Origin: TMED78 sp036337035 | Lineage (GTDB): Bacteria; Pseudomonadota; Gammaproteobacteria; Steroidobacterales; Rariloculaceae | DNA length: 64,000 bases | Direction of reading: 5' to 3' | Assembly: GCA_036337035.1 (NCBI GenBank) | Contig: JAYZFC010000010.1 | Span: 1 to 64,000 of the forward strand | Notes under the pieces: model-generated | The model's database searches: none | Seen by the model: only the letters and a program-made list of their open reading frames with translations | What the model was told of the DNA's origin: nothing | Made by a program: the position numbers and the translations under genes | Shown: piece after piece, positions 9,605-18,184 of the stretch | Layout of the letters: each line of letters begins with the position of its first letter | Numbering within the stretch: position 1 is the first letter of the stretch

Positions 9605-9964
9605 TTAATTTCTAGGCTGTCCATCACCGGCATTAGGAACAATAATTGAAGATTCAGATTCTTTTCTCATATCTTCAAGCTTTTTCATTGCCTCTTCTAG
9701 TGCTTTACTAGCATATTCACCAAATTGGTCTACAGATGATTCAAGTGAATTTTCAGGCATCTGAAAATTTATTGGTAAAGCGCCTGCAGGGGTGAGCAAT
9801 TGAGTTTGGCCAATAAATATTATTTTTCTAGAATCATCTCTAGAACCATCTTTATTTATAGGTATAAGCTTTAAGATGCTACCCATTTTTCTATCAGTGT
9901 ATGTAGTTTGTTCATAGAGATTATCTTCTTCCATATTAATTTCTGGCAATTCTTTTTCTGTCAT
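9605..9964 (-). CDS. Conserved cytoplasmic protein of unknown function
   Basis: A 119-residue protein without a signal peptide or membrane segment. The middle (KIIFIGQTQLLTPAGALPI) resembles a short conserved gammaproteobacterial protein that I recall only as uncharacterised. The second half (about residues 75-110) is charged and helical and may form a coiled coil. An AAGGA Shine-Dalgarno lies just upstream of the ATG. It is divergent from the dicarboxylate symporter gene. No function is assigned. Confidence 0.75.
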   Translation of the reverse strand: MTEKELPEINMEEDNLYEQTTYTDRKMGSILKLIPINKDGSRDDSRKIIFIGQTQLLTPAGALPINFQMPENSLESSVDQFGEYASKALEEAMKKLEDMRKESESSIIVPNAGDGQPRN

Positions 9965-10040
9965 TAGGTATCCTTTTGTTTGATTATTTTAAATTAATCC
10001 GTAAGCTTAAAAGTTATATAAATAAAATTGAGCTTATAGA

Positions 10041-11258
10041 ATGAATTTTACTCAACGTATACTTATTTCTATGTTTTTAGGCATCTTGTTTGGGATTATA
10101 CTAAATATCTCATATAGTATCTTCGGTTTTAACATTAATTTTTTAGTCGAACATATTCTATATCCACTAGGATCTATATTTATCTCTTTATTGAAACTCA
10201 TGGTTATCCCCTTAGTTTTTGTTTCTCTTGTATGTGGAGTTACTTCTTTGCAGAGTCTAGATGCGCTTAGGAGAATATCTCTAAAAACAATTTCTTTGTA
10301 TTTAGTTACTACATCTTTAGCAATTACGATAGCTTTAGCTCTTGCATATATTATTTCTCCTGGAGATAGTATTAATATTTCTCTAATCAGGGATTATTCA
10401 TTTGAGTCGCAAGCTACACTATCTTTTAGTAGCGTTCTGATAAATATATTTCCTGATAACCCAATTAGAGCAATGGCAGATGGCGAAATACTGCAGGTTA
10501 TTATTTTCGCATTATTGTTTGGATTTGCGCTAGCAATATCAGGAGAAAAAGGAAAGAAAGTCTCACATTTTTTTACTGATCTTAATGAAGTGATCATCAG
10601 GATGGTTTTTATTATTATTAGTATTGCCCCTATAGGTGTTTTTGCATTAATAGCAAGAACTTTTGCTATTCAGGGTATAGAAGTACTTTTACCATTATTA
10701 AGTTATTGCATTTCTGTGATCCTAGCCTTGTTACTTCAACTATCTTTAGTTTATGGGCTATTGTTATATTTGAGTAATATTGGATTTATTAAATTCTTAA
10801 AATGTATGAGAGAGGCTATATCGTTTGCCTTTAGTACTGCATCTTCTAGCGCAACTATCCCTGTTACCCTTGATGCTGTTGAAAAAAAACTTCATGTTAA
10901 AAAATCTATCGCCTCATTTACTATCCCTCTAGGAGCCACAATTAATATGGATGGAACGGCAATAATGCAGGGCGTCGCAACAGTTTTTATTGCAAATGTT
11001 TATGCTATTGATTTAGTGTTTTCTGATTACCTGATGGTAATTATCACTGCCACATTAGCCTCTATAGGAACTGCAGCTGTTCCAAGTGCAGGAATGATAA
11101 TGTTGGCAATGGTTTTAGAACAGGTTGGACTGCCAGTAGAAGGAATCGCTTTAGTGCTAGGAGTTGATCGCTTGCTAGATATGTTTAGAACCTCTATTAA
11201 TATTTTGGGTGACTCAGCTATTACATGTTTTATTGCTAAAACTGAAGATAAGTATTAA
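10041..11258 (+). CDS. Dicarboxylate/amino acid:cation symporter (DAACS family)
   Basis: Inner-membrane secondary transporter of 405 residues, in the GltP/DctA/GltPh family that moves glutamate, aspartate or C4-dicarboxylates with Na+ or H+. The serine-rich hairpin begins at about residue 268 (SSSATIPVTLD), the NMDGT unwound-helix motif at 302, and Asp376, Asn387 and Asp391 in the last helix match substrate-binding positions of the family. proC follows after 26 bases, which hints at amino-acid (glutamate/proline) use, but this is inference. Confidence 0.88.
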   Translation: MNFTQRILISMFLGILFGIILNISYSIFGFNINFLVEHILYPLGSIFISLLKLMVIPLVFVSLVCGVTSLQSLDALRRISLKTISLYLVTTSLAITIALALAYIISPGDSINISLIRDYSFESQATLSFSSVLINIFPDNPIRAMADGEILQVIIFALLFGFALAISGEKGKKVSHFFTDLNEVIIRMVFIIISIAPIGVFALIARTFAIQGIEVLLPLLSYCISVILALLLQLSLVYGLLLYLSNIGFIKFLKCMREAISFAFSTASSSATIPVTLDAVEKKLHVKKSIASFTIPLGATINMDGTAIMQGVATVFIANVYAIDLVFSDYLMVIITATLASIGTAAVPSAGMIMLAMVLEQVGLPVEGIALVLGVDRLLDMFRTSINILGDSAITCFIAKTEDKY

Positions 11259-11284
11259 TTTATTATCAATTCGGAAAAAATTTT

Positions 11285-12079
11285 ATGTTTAAAAATAAGA
11301 AAATTTTATTAATTGGTGCTGGTAATATGGGACAGTCTCTAATTAGAGGTTGGCTTAAACATGGATATAAAAATATTTTAGCGATAGATCCAAATCTAGA
11401 AGTAAAAAAAACTTTAAGTAATTTAGAAATATCGTTTCATGAAGATATAGAGCATTTTCATTTTGATGTTGATGTAATCGTAATAGCAGTAAAGCCACAA
11501 GTGTTAGATGAGGTACTTCATCAGATTTCAATGCAAGATTTATCTAAGACAGCTATATTATCTATTGTTGCTGGAAAGAAAATAAAAGTTTATCAAGAGG
11601 CCTTGGGAGATGTATCTATTGTTAGATCAATGCCTAATACACCATCAAGTATTGGTAACGGTATGACGGCCTTATGTGCCTCTAGTCAAACTAGTGAGGA
11701 ACAAGTATTGCTATCTCAGAGCTTATTTGAATCAGTGGGTAAAGTAGCCTGGGTAGATGAATCAATGATGGATATTGTCACAGCTATTTCTGGGAGTGGC
11801 CCAGCCTATGTGTTTTATTTTATAGAGTGTTTAATCAGTTCAGCGGTAAAAGCTGGTATGAAAGAGGATCTCGCAAGAGAATTAGCAATTATGACTGTCT
11901 ATGGCTCTGCTAATTATGCATTAGAATCTGAGAAAAATTTACAAGAGTTAAGAGAAAGAGTGACAAGCCCAGGGGGCACTACGGAGGCCGCATTAGAAGT
12001 GCTCACTAATGGCGACTTTAAAGATTGTATTGATTTAGCAATTAACCAAGCAAAAAAACGCAGTGAAGAGCTTAACTAG
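11285..12079 (+). CDS. proC: Pyrroline-5-carboxylate reductase
   Basis: Last step of proline biosynthesis, reducing 1-pyrroline-5-carboxylate with NAD(P)H. The Rossmann motif LLIGAGNMGQSLIRGW is at the N-terminus, VRSMPNTPSSIGNG lies mid-protein, and the dimerisation domain contains AISGSGPAYVFYF and RVTSPGGTTEAAL. The length of 264 residues is normal. It is probably co-transcribed with the upstream symporter. Confidence 0.95.
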   Translation: MFKNKKILLIGAGNMGQSLIRGWLKHGYKNILAIDPNLEVKKTLSNLEISFHEDIEHFHFDVDVIVIAVKPQVLDEVLHQISMQDLSKTAILSIVAGKKIKVYQEALGDVSIVRSMPNTPSSIGNGMTALCASSQTSEEQVLLSQSLFESVGKVAWVDESMMDIVTAISGSGPAYVFYFIECLISSAVKAGMKEDLARELAIMTVYGSANYALESEKNLQELRERVTSPGGTTEAALEVLTNGDFKDCIDLAINQAKKRSEELN

Positions 12080-12104
12080 TGTAGATTTTTTGACTATTTT
12101 AGAT

Positions 12105-13022
12105 TTAAGAGTTTATTAACATTGTAAAATCGATTGCTTCAATATCTTTAGTGAGTGATCCAACTGATATATAGTCTATCCCAGTAGAGCTTATTGAGTA
12201 GATATTTTTAATTGTTATTCCTCCAGAAGCTTCTAAGTAGATATATTTATTTTTATAAGCATCTCTTAGTTTTACTGCTTTAATAATTTCTTCTTTTGAG
12301 AAATTATCAAGGAGAACTCTATCTACTTCTTTTTTTAGTACTATCTTTAGTTGTTCAATATTTTCAACTTCAACAATAATGCAGTGACCACCTCTTTGTT
12401 CATTGTTCCATGTAGAAAAACGATTTTCTCCAACTTCACCGTAAGCTTGTTTGCCTGCTGAATCAATTATCTTTTCAATATTGCCCGCAGCATTTATGTG
12501 GTTTTCTTTTATTAAGTAGTTATCAAATAAACCAAGACGATGATTAGTACCTCCGCCACAATGGACAGCATATTTTTCAGCCATTCTTAGTCCTGGTATG
12601 GTTTTTCTAGAATCAAGGATTTTTACGTTACTATCTTTGCACGCATTAATATAATTTTTTGTTTTTGTTGAGACGCCTGAGAGTAATTGTATAAAATTTA
12701 GCGCTGTTCTCTCACCTGTCAGCAGTGATCCTATTGGACCAAACGCTTCGCATATAATGTCTTGATTTGAGAAAGAATCCCCATCATTTTTGTACCATTT
12801 GATTTCTATTATTTTATCAATTTGTTTGTATACCTCATCAAACCATTGTGAGCCACAAAGCACGCCTTCTTGCTTGGCTATAACAGTAGAATTCAATTTT
12901 TTGTTTTTTTTGTCACCAAGCGCATCAGTAGTTATATCACCAGAGCCAACATCTTCATCAAGTGCTCTTGATACAGTGCTGCTTATTTCAGAAAAATACT
13001 GATCTTCTATTTTGAGGCTCAA
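12105..13022 (-). CDS. nadC: Nicotinate-nucleotide pyrophosphorylase (quinolinate phosphoribosyltransferase)
   Basis: De novo NAD synthesis: quinolinate plus PRPP to nicotinate mononucleotide, CO2 and pyrophosphate. Motifs include LDEDVGSGDITTDAL near the N-terminus, GERTALNFIQLLSGVST, DSRKTIPGLRMAEKYAV, and LEASGGITIKNI near the C-terminus. The length of 305 residues is slightly above average. The start is a TTG at 13022, 9 bases downstream of the preceding minus-strand gene, so the two are likely co-transcribed. Confidence 0.95.
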   Translation of the reverse strand: MSLKIEDQYFSEISSTVSRALDEDVGSGDITTDALGDKKNKKLNSTVIAKQEGVLCGSQWFDEVYKQIDKIIEIKWYKNDGDSFSNQDIICEAFGPIGSLLTGERTALNFIQLLSGVSTKTKNYINACKDSNVKILDSRKTIPGLRMAEKYAVHCGGGTNHRLGLFDNYLIKENHINAAGNIEKIIDSAGKQAYGEVGENRFSTWNNEQRGGHCIIVEVENIEQLKIVLKKEVDRVLLDNFSKEEIIKAVKLRDAYKNKYIYLEASGGITIKNIYSISSTGIDYISVGSLTKDIEAIDFTMLINS

Positions 13023-13031
13023 ACAAATCTT

Positions 13032-13616
13032 CTATATAAAAAATCCACCATGACCATAACCAACCATACTCATTAGCATTGGTATTGATAATAGAGTATT
13101 TGTTCTTGAAGCTAGAAACGCAGTTTTTTTAGCTTTTGCTATTTCTTCAGTTGTCGCTTCTATAATACCAAGTATCTTCTTTTGATTAGGCCATATTAAG
13201 ACCCATACATTGAATAGCATAATCGTTCCTAGCCAAGCCCCAATTCCTATAGTAAAACTAGCGCCACTAAGTAGAAAAGCATCAACAAATATACCCAAGT
13301 GTCCTAGATAAGCCGCACCTGAAAGCCAGGTTAAAACTGCTCCCCAGCGAAACCAGAATAATGCTTTAGGAGCGACATATTTAGTAATTCCAGCACCACC
13401 AGGACCTTCTTTATCTGACATGGCTTCTGCCAAAGCAGGAACTTGAACAAAATTAAAGTAATATAGCAGGCCTATCCACATTATACCTGCTAAGACATGT
13501 ATCCAAATAATTAGGCTTGGTACATTAAGGCTAGCCCCCATGGTCATTACCCCAATAATTATTGAAAGCAAGATACCAGCTATTACTGTACCTTTTATTG
13601 TATTAAGCGGATTCAT
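13032..13616 (-). CDS. PuuD-like integral membrane protein (urate oxidase N-terminal domain), no cytochrome domain
   Basis: A 194-residue membrane protein with about five hydrophobic helices. WIHVLAGIMWIGLLYYFNFVQVP near residues 38-60 and the histidine and aromatic pattern match the membrane domain of PuuD-type urate oxidases. The C-terminal cytochrome c of true PuuD is absent, and no purine catabolic genes are adjacent, so urate oxidation is doubtful. Short stand-alone members of this family are common and uncharacterised. A GGGAG Shine-Dalgarno supports the start. Confidence 0.75.
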   Translation of the reverse strand: MNPLNTIKGTVIAGILLSIIIGVMTMGASLNVPSLIIWIHVLAGIMWIGLLYYFNFVQVPALAEAMSDKEGPGGAGITKYVAPKALFWFRWGAVLTWLSGAAYLGHLGIFVDAFLLSGASFTIGIGAWLGTIMLFNVWVLIWPNQKKILGIIEATTEEIAKAKKTAFLASRTNTLLSIPMLMSMVGYGHGGFFI

Positions 13617-13636
13617 ATAATTCTCCCTAGAAGATA

Positions 13637-13666
13637 TTGAAATTCTTTATAATATTTAATTATACT
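13637..13666 (+). promoter_or_regulatory. Putative sigma-70 promoter of grxD
   Basis: TTGAAA at 13637-13642 and TATACT at 13661-13666 are separated by 18 bases and lie about 63 bases before the grxD start codon. The background is very AT-rich, so chance matches are likely. Confidence 0.4.
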
Positions 13667-13728
13667 AATTACTTTATCAAGATAACAATTAAATTAATGA
13701 TATTATTTTTATGAAGGGGTCTGATTAA

Positions 13729-14037
13729 ATGGATATAAATGAAAAAATAAAAGAGCAGATTAGTAATTCAAACATCCTATTATATATGAAGGGTACACCA
13801 GATTTTCCACAATGTGGTTTCTCAGCGCAATCTGTTGCTGCCTTGAGAGCTGTAGGGGCTAATTTTGAGCATTTTAATATTTTTGAAGATGAAGAAATTA
13901 GAGAAGGACTAAAAGTTTTTTCTAATTGGCCTACTTTCCCTCAATTGTATGTTAATGGCGAACTAATTGGTGGATGCGATATTATTATGGAACTTTATGA
14001 AAAAAATGAACTTAAAGATCTTTTAGTATCGAATTAA
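13729..14037 (+). CDS. grxD: Monothiol glutaredoxin (Grx4 type)
   Basis: Cytoplasmic CGFS-type glutaredoxin that carries a glutathione-ligated [2Fe-2S] cluster and works in Fe-S delivery or sensing, often with BolA. The active motif PQCGFS has Cys29. The glutathione-binding parts WPTFPQLYV and GGCDIIMELYE are present. The length of 102 residues is normal. AGGGG lies upstream of the ATG. Its 3' end overlaps the convergent M17 peptidase gene by 26 bases. Confidence 0.95.
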   Translation: MDINEKIKEQISNSNILLYMKGTPDFPQCGFSAQSVAALRAVGANFEHFNIFEDEEIREGLKVFSNWPTFPQLYVNGELIGGCDIIMELYEKNELKDLLVSN

Positions 14038-15505
14038 ACTTTCTAGAATGAAATAGCTCAACAGTTAATTTTACTCCAAACCCAGTAGCATCTGTAGGTA
14101 TATGAGCTAAACCCCCTTTATTTTTTCCAGAGCTGAGATCAATATGGACCCAGGGTATATCTTTAGGTACGAAATGAGATAAAAATTTTGCTGCATGTAT
14201 ATGATCTCCGTACTCAGAAATAGCACATTGTTTAATATCAGCAATATCGCTTTTTATAGGCTCTTCTAGATCATCATCCATTGGGAAAGGCCATACCCTT
14301 TCACCACTTTTAATTCCTGCTTCTAACATTAAATTATTAGCATTATTCCTATTGCTAAAAACCCCTGAATAACTCTGAGATAGAGCAGCTACACAACTCC
14401 CAGTCAGAGTAGCATAATCAATAATCATTTTAGGTTTTTCTTCTGACGCAATTGATAATGTATCAGCTAGCACCATTCTACCTTCTGCGTCTGTATGAAT
14501 AGTCTGAATAGTCGTTCCATTATAGGCTTTAATTATATCTTGAGATTTATAAGCAGTAGAAGATATTCTATTTTCTGTTATAGCAAGCCAAGCATCAACT
14601 GAAAAAGGAACTTTGAGATGAGCCAGAGCAATTATAGCTCCTAACGCTACAGCACTACCTTCCATATCCATATGCATATTTAACATGCTTTGAAATGGTT
14701 TTAGGTTTGTTCCTCCAGTATCAAAGATTATACCTTTACCCACTAAAGCTAGATCAGGCTCATTATTCTTATTTGGTCTGTAGCTTAATTTAATGATACC
14801 AGCATTTCTATCTTTGTTACCTTGGGATACAGCTAAGAAGGCTCCAGCACCCATCTGATCTAATATTTTTTCATCATAAAATTTATATTTAATATTAAAT
14901 GGCTTAACAAGTTTTTTTATTTTTGAGCAATATATTTTTGCATCAAGTTTATTTGGAGGTTGAATAGTAAACCATCTAGCAATATTATTTCCCAAAGCTT
15001 GAGCCTTTATAGCTGATAGATTGAGCTTCGAAGGCATTTGAAAAAACTTAATTTTAGAAAGGCGCCTATTTTTATTTTTTTTCGATTTATATTGAGGAGC
15101 CTTAAAGATCATTGCTTCAGCTGCAGCCACTAAGGCTTCTGCGATAGATTTCGTTTGATCCTCATCAATATCTAAAATTACTATTCCTAAGCTACTAGAT
15201 TGTTCTTGTATTATATTTTTTAGCGTTTTTCTTGCCCAAGTGAGGATCTCAAAAGTAGTTTTTTGCTCAAATATTGCTAATGTCAGGCCAGTAAAATTTG
15301 CATTATTAAGCCTAGATGTTGCTGTTTTACCAGTAAATTTAAGCAATTTCTTTAATTTAATACCCTGAGTAAGCTTACTGAGGACGCTATCATCAGATCT
15401 CTTTGGTATAATAATGAGAACATGATGAAAAGCATCGAAAGCCTTAGCGCTTGGTTTTTCTTTTGTTTGATATATTTTTAACTTTGAATCTAATAGGTGT
15501 TCCAT
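14012..15505 (-). CDS. M17-family leucyl aminopeptidase (second paralogue)
   Basis: Di-zinc cytoplasmic aminopeptidase of 497 residues. Metal and catalytic residues are in place: Lys257 and Asp262 (GKGIIFDTGG), Asp280 (MDMEG), Asp339 and Glu341 (HTDAEGR) and Arg343. The usual Asn of NTDAEGR is His338 here. It differs clearly from the PepA-like paralogue at 34872-36359. Its ATG (15503-15505) abuts or overlaps the aceE start on the other strand, so each promoter must lie inside the other gene. The substrate range is unknown. Confidence 0.88.
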   Translation of the reverse strand: MEHLLDSKLKIYQTKEKPSAKAFDAFHHVLIIIPKRSDDSVLSKLTQGIKLKKLLKFTGKTATSRLNNANFTGLTLAIFEQKTTFEILTWARKTLKNIIQEQSSSLGIVILDIDEDQTKSIAEALVAAAEAMIFKAPQYKSKKNKNRRLSKIKFFQMPSKLNLSAIKAQALGNNIARWFTIQPPNKLDAKIYCSKIKKLVKPFNIKYKFYDEKILDQMGAGAFLAVSQGNKDRNAGIIKLSYRPNKNNEPDLALVGKGIIFDTGGTNLKPFQSMLNMHMDMEGSAVALGAIIALAHLKVPFSVDAWLAITENRISSTAYKSQDIIKAYNGTTIQTIHTDAEGRMVLADTLSIASEEKPKMIIDYATLTGSCVAALSQSYSGVFSNRNNANNLMLEAGIKSGERVWPFPMDDDLEEPIKSDIADIKQCAISEYGDHIHAAKFLSHFVPKDIPWVHIDLSSGKNKGGLAHIPTDATGFGVKLTVELFHSRKFNSILKDL

Positions 15506-18175
15506 TTGGATAAAATACCATTATCGAAGAGCAATAGTAAAGATATCGATCCTGAAGAGACTCAGGATTGGTTAGATTCTGTGGATTCTGTAATTAGTAT
15601 TCATGGGAAAGAGCGTGCTAAATATTTGTTGAGCCGGGTACTTGATCACTCCAAAATTGGAGGGTTTAATGACAATCAATCTTTTAATACCCCCTATCTT
15701 AATACTATCTCTTTAGAGGATCAGCTTGCTTATCCTGGAGATAGATCTATAGAGAAAAGAATAGAAAGCTATATTAGATGGAATGCAATGGCTATGGTTA
15801 TTCGTGCTAATAGAATTAGCTCAGAATATGGCGGTCACATTGCAAGTTATGCATCTTCAGCAACATTATACGAGGTAGGATTTAATCATTTTTGGAGGGC
15901 TACAAACAGCCTTAGACAGGGAGATTTAGTTTTTTTTCAGGGGCACTCTTCTCCAGGTATATATGCTAGAGCGTTTTTAGAAGGGAGGTTGTCTGAGAAT
16001 CAGTTAGATCACTTTAGACAGGAGATTTCAGGAGATGGATTATCATCTTATCCTCATCCTAAGCTAATGCCAGATTTTTGGCAATTTCCAACTGTTTCAA
16101 TGGGCCTTGGCCCAATGATGGCTATTTACCAAGCTAAATTTATGCGCTATCTCAGCCATAGAGAAATAACACCCATAGATGATAGAAAAATTTGGTGTTT
16201 CCTAGGTGATGGAGAAATGGATGAGGCTGAATCTCTTGGGGCTATTACAATGCCTGTTAGGGAGAATTTAGATAATTTAATTTTTGTTATTAATTGTAAC
16301 TTACAAAGCTTAGATGGTCCGGTAAGGGGTAATGGAAAAATTATTCAGGAGTTAGAATCAGTTTTTAAAGGTGCTGGCTGGAATGTAATTAAATTAATTT
16401 GGGGATCTAGATGGGATCCATTATTAGCACAGGATTATAATGGATCATTAAGAGCTACTATGGAAGCTTGTCTTGATGGAGAGTATCAAAACTTTAAATC
16501 CAAAGATGGTGCATATACTAGAGAGCATTTTTTTGGTCGAGACCCTTCAATGATAGATATGGTGTCCAAAATGTCAGATGAAGACATATGGCGGCTTAAT
16601 AGGGGTGGACATGATTCTGTAAAGGTTTACTCATCCTATCATAGAGCCATAAATCATAAAGGAGGGCCAACAGTTATTCTAGCTAAGACTGTAAAAGGAT
16701 TTGGTATGGGAGATGCAGGCGAAGGCCAGAACATTACTCACCAGAAAAAGAAGTTAGAGGAGGATGATCTAAAAGCTTTTCGAGACCGTTTTAGCTTGCC
16801 AATTACTGATAAGATGATAAATAATTTATCATATTTTAAACCAAAAAAAGATAGTGAGGAATTTCAATACCTAATGGATCGTAGATCCAAATTAGGAGGT
16901 TTTATTCCTTCAAGAAAGAAAGATTCTAAAGCTTTAAAAGCACCATCCATAGATTTATTTAAGTCTCAGCTAGAGGGAACTTCCGAGAGAGAGGTTTCTA
17001 CCACAATGTCTTTAGTAAGGATTTTATCTACTTTAGTTCGAGACAAAAATATAGGTGCCCATATCGTACCAATTATTCCCGATGAAGGCAGGACATTTGG
17101 TATGGAAGGTATGTTTAGACAAGTTGGGATATATTCTTCTCTTGGTCAGCTATACACTCCTCAGGATGCTGATCAGTTAACATATTATAAGCAAGATAAG
17201 AAAGGACAGATTTTACAGGAAGGTATTAATGAGGCGGGGGCATTTTGTTCTTGGTTGGCTGCAGGAACTTCATATTCAAATAATAATGTACCTATGATTC
17301 CTTTTTATATTTTTTATTCTATGTTTGGGTTTCAGCGTGTGGGAGATTTTGCATGGGCTGGGGGAGATCTTCAATCTCGTGGTTTTCTTATTGGCGGTAC
17401 CGCTGGCAGAACAACTTTAGCTGGTGAAGGGTTGCAGCATCAAGATGGACATAGTCAACTCGTAGCAACTACTATTCCAAACTGTAGATCATATGATCCT
17501 TGTTTCTCTTATGAACTTGCCGTAATTATTCAAGATGGAATAAAGAGAATGTATGAAAAGAAAGAGAATATTTTTTATTACATTGCATGTATGAATGAAA
17601 ATTATCCACATCCACCAATGCCTAAGAATATTGAAAGTCAAATAGTTAAGGGTATTTATAAGCTAACTAGCACAGATAAGGATCTGAAGGTTCAAATGCT
17701 AGGTTCTGGAACTATTCTTAGGGAAGTTATTGAGGCTGCAAAACTTTTAGAGAGCTATGGGGTTGGGTCTGATGTATGGAGTGTTACCAGTTTTAGTGAA
17801 CTTAGAAGGGAGGCTCTTGATACCGATCATTGGAATGCTAGGCATTCTATCGCAGAGCAAAAACAGAGCTATCTGACTTCGATTTTTTCAAAAGAGAAAG
17901 GGCCTTTTATAGCAGCTACTGATTATATGAAGATAGTTCCAGATCAAGTTAGAAAGTGGATTCCAGGAAGCTATACGGTCCTTGGAACTGATGGTTTTGG
18001 AAGGAGTGATGGAAGAAAGGCTTTAAGAGAATTTTTTGAAGTTGACCGATATTCAATATTATTATCAGCTATAAATGCATTGGTTTATGAAAATAAGCTA
18101 GACCCTTCTATAATTGATAAAGTAATGAAAGACCACAATATTGACAAAGATAAACCAAATCCATTAAATGCGTAA
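15497..18175 (+). CDS. aceE: Pyruvate dehydrogenase E1 component, homodimeric type
   Basis: ThDP-dependent E1 that decarboxylates pyruvate and acetylates the lipoyl group of AceF. The 892-residue length and motifs are those of gammaproteobacterial AceE: ETQDWLDSVDSV at the N-terminus, HIASYASSATLYEVGFNHF, the ThDP/Mg motif GDGEMDEAES with downstream NCN, and IIPDEGRTFGMEGMF. The start is either GTG 15497 or TTG 15506. The sequence TAGGTG at 15494-15499 is a plausible Shine-Dalgarno for the TTG, which sits directly back-to-back with the opposite gene's ATG. It is first in an aceE-aceF-lpd operon, and no pdhR is adjacent. Confidence 0.96.
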   Translation: MFHLDKIPLSKSNSKDIDPEETQDWLDSVDSVISIHGKERAKYLLSRVLDHSKIGGFNDNQSFNTPYLNTISLEDQLAYPGDRSIEKRIESYIRWNAMAMVIRANRISSEYGGHIASYASSATLYEVGFNHFWRATNSLRQGDLVFFQGHSSPGIYARAFLEGRLSENQLDHFRQEISGDGLSSYPHPKLMPDFWQFPTVSMGLGPMMAIYQAKFMRYLSHREITPIDDRKIWCFLGDGEMDEAESLGAITMPVRENLDNLIFVINCNLQSLDGPVRGNGKIIQELESVFKGAGWNVIKLIWGSRWDPLLAQDYNGSLRATMEACLDGEYQNFKSKDGAYTREHFFGRDPSMIDMVSKMSDEDIWRLNRGGHDSVKVYSSYHRAINHKGGPTVILAKTVKGFGMGDAGEGQNITHQKKKLEEDDLKAFRDRFSLPITDKMINNLSYFKPKKDSEEFQYLMDRRSKLGGFIPSRKKDSKALKAPSIDLFKSQLEGTSEREVSTTMSLVRILSTLVRDKNIGAHIVPIIPDEGRTFGMEGMFRQVGIYSSLGQLYTPQDADQLTYYKQDKKGQILQEGINEAGAFCSWLAAGTSYSNNNVPMIPFYIFYSMFGFQRVGDFAWAGGDLQSRGFLIGGTAGRTTLAGEGLQHQDGHSQLVATTIPNCRSYDPCFSYELAVIIQDGIKRMYEKKENIFYYIACMNENYPHPPMPKNIESQIVKGIYKLTSTDKDLKVQMLGSGTILREVIEAAKLLESYGVGSDVWSVTSFSELRREALDTDHWNARHSIAEQKQSYLTSIFSKEKGPFIAATDYMKIVPDQVRKWIPGSYTVLGTDGFGRSDGRKALREFFEVDRYSILLSAINALVYENKLDPSIIDKVMKDHNIDKDKPNPLNA

Positions 18176-18184
18176 ATTATTGAG

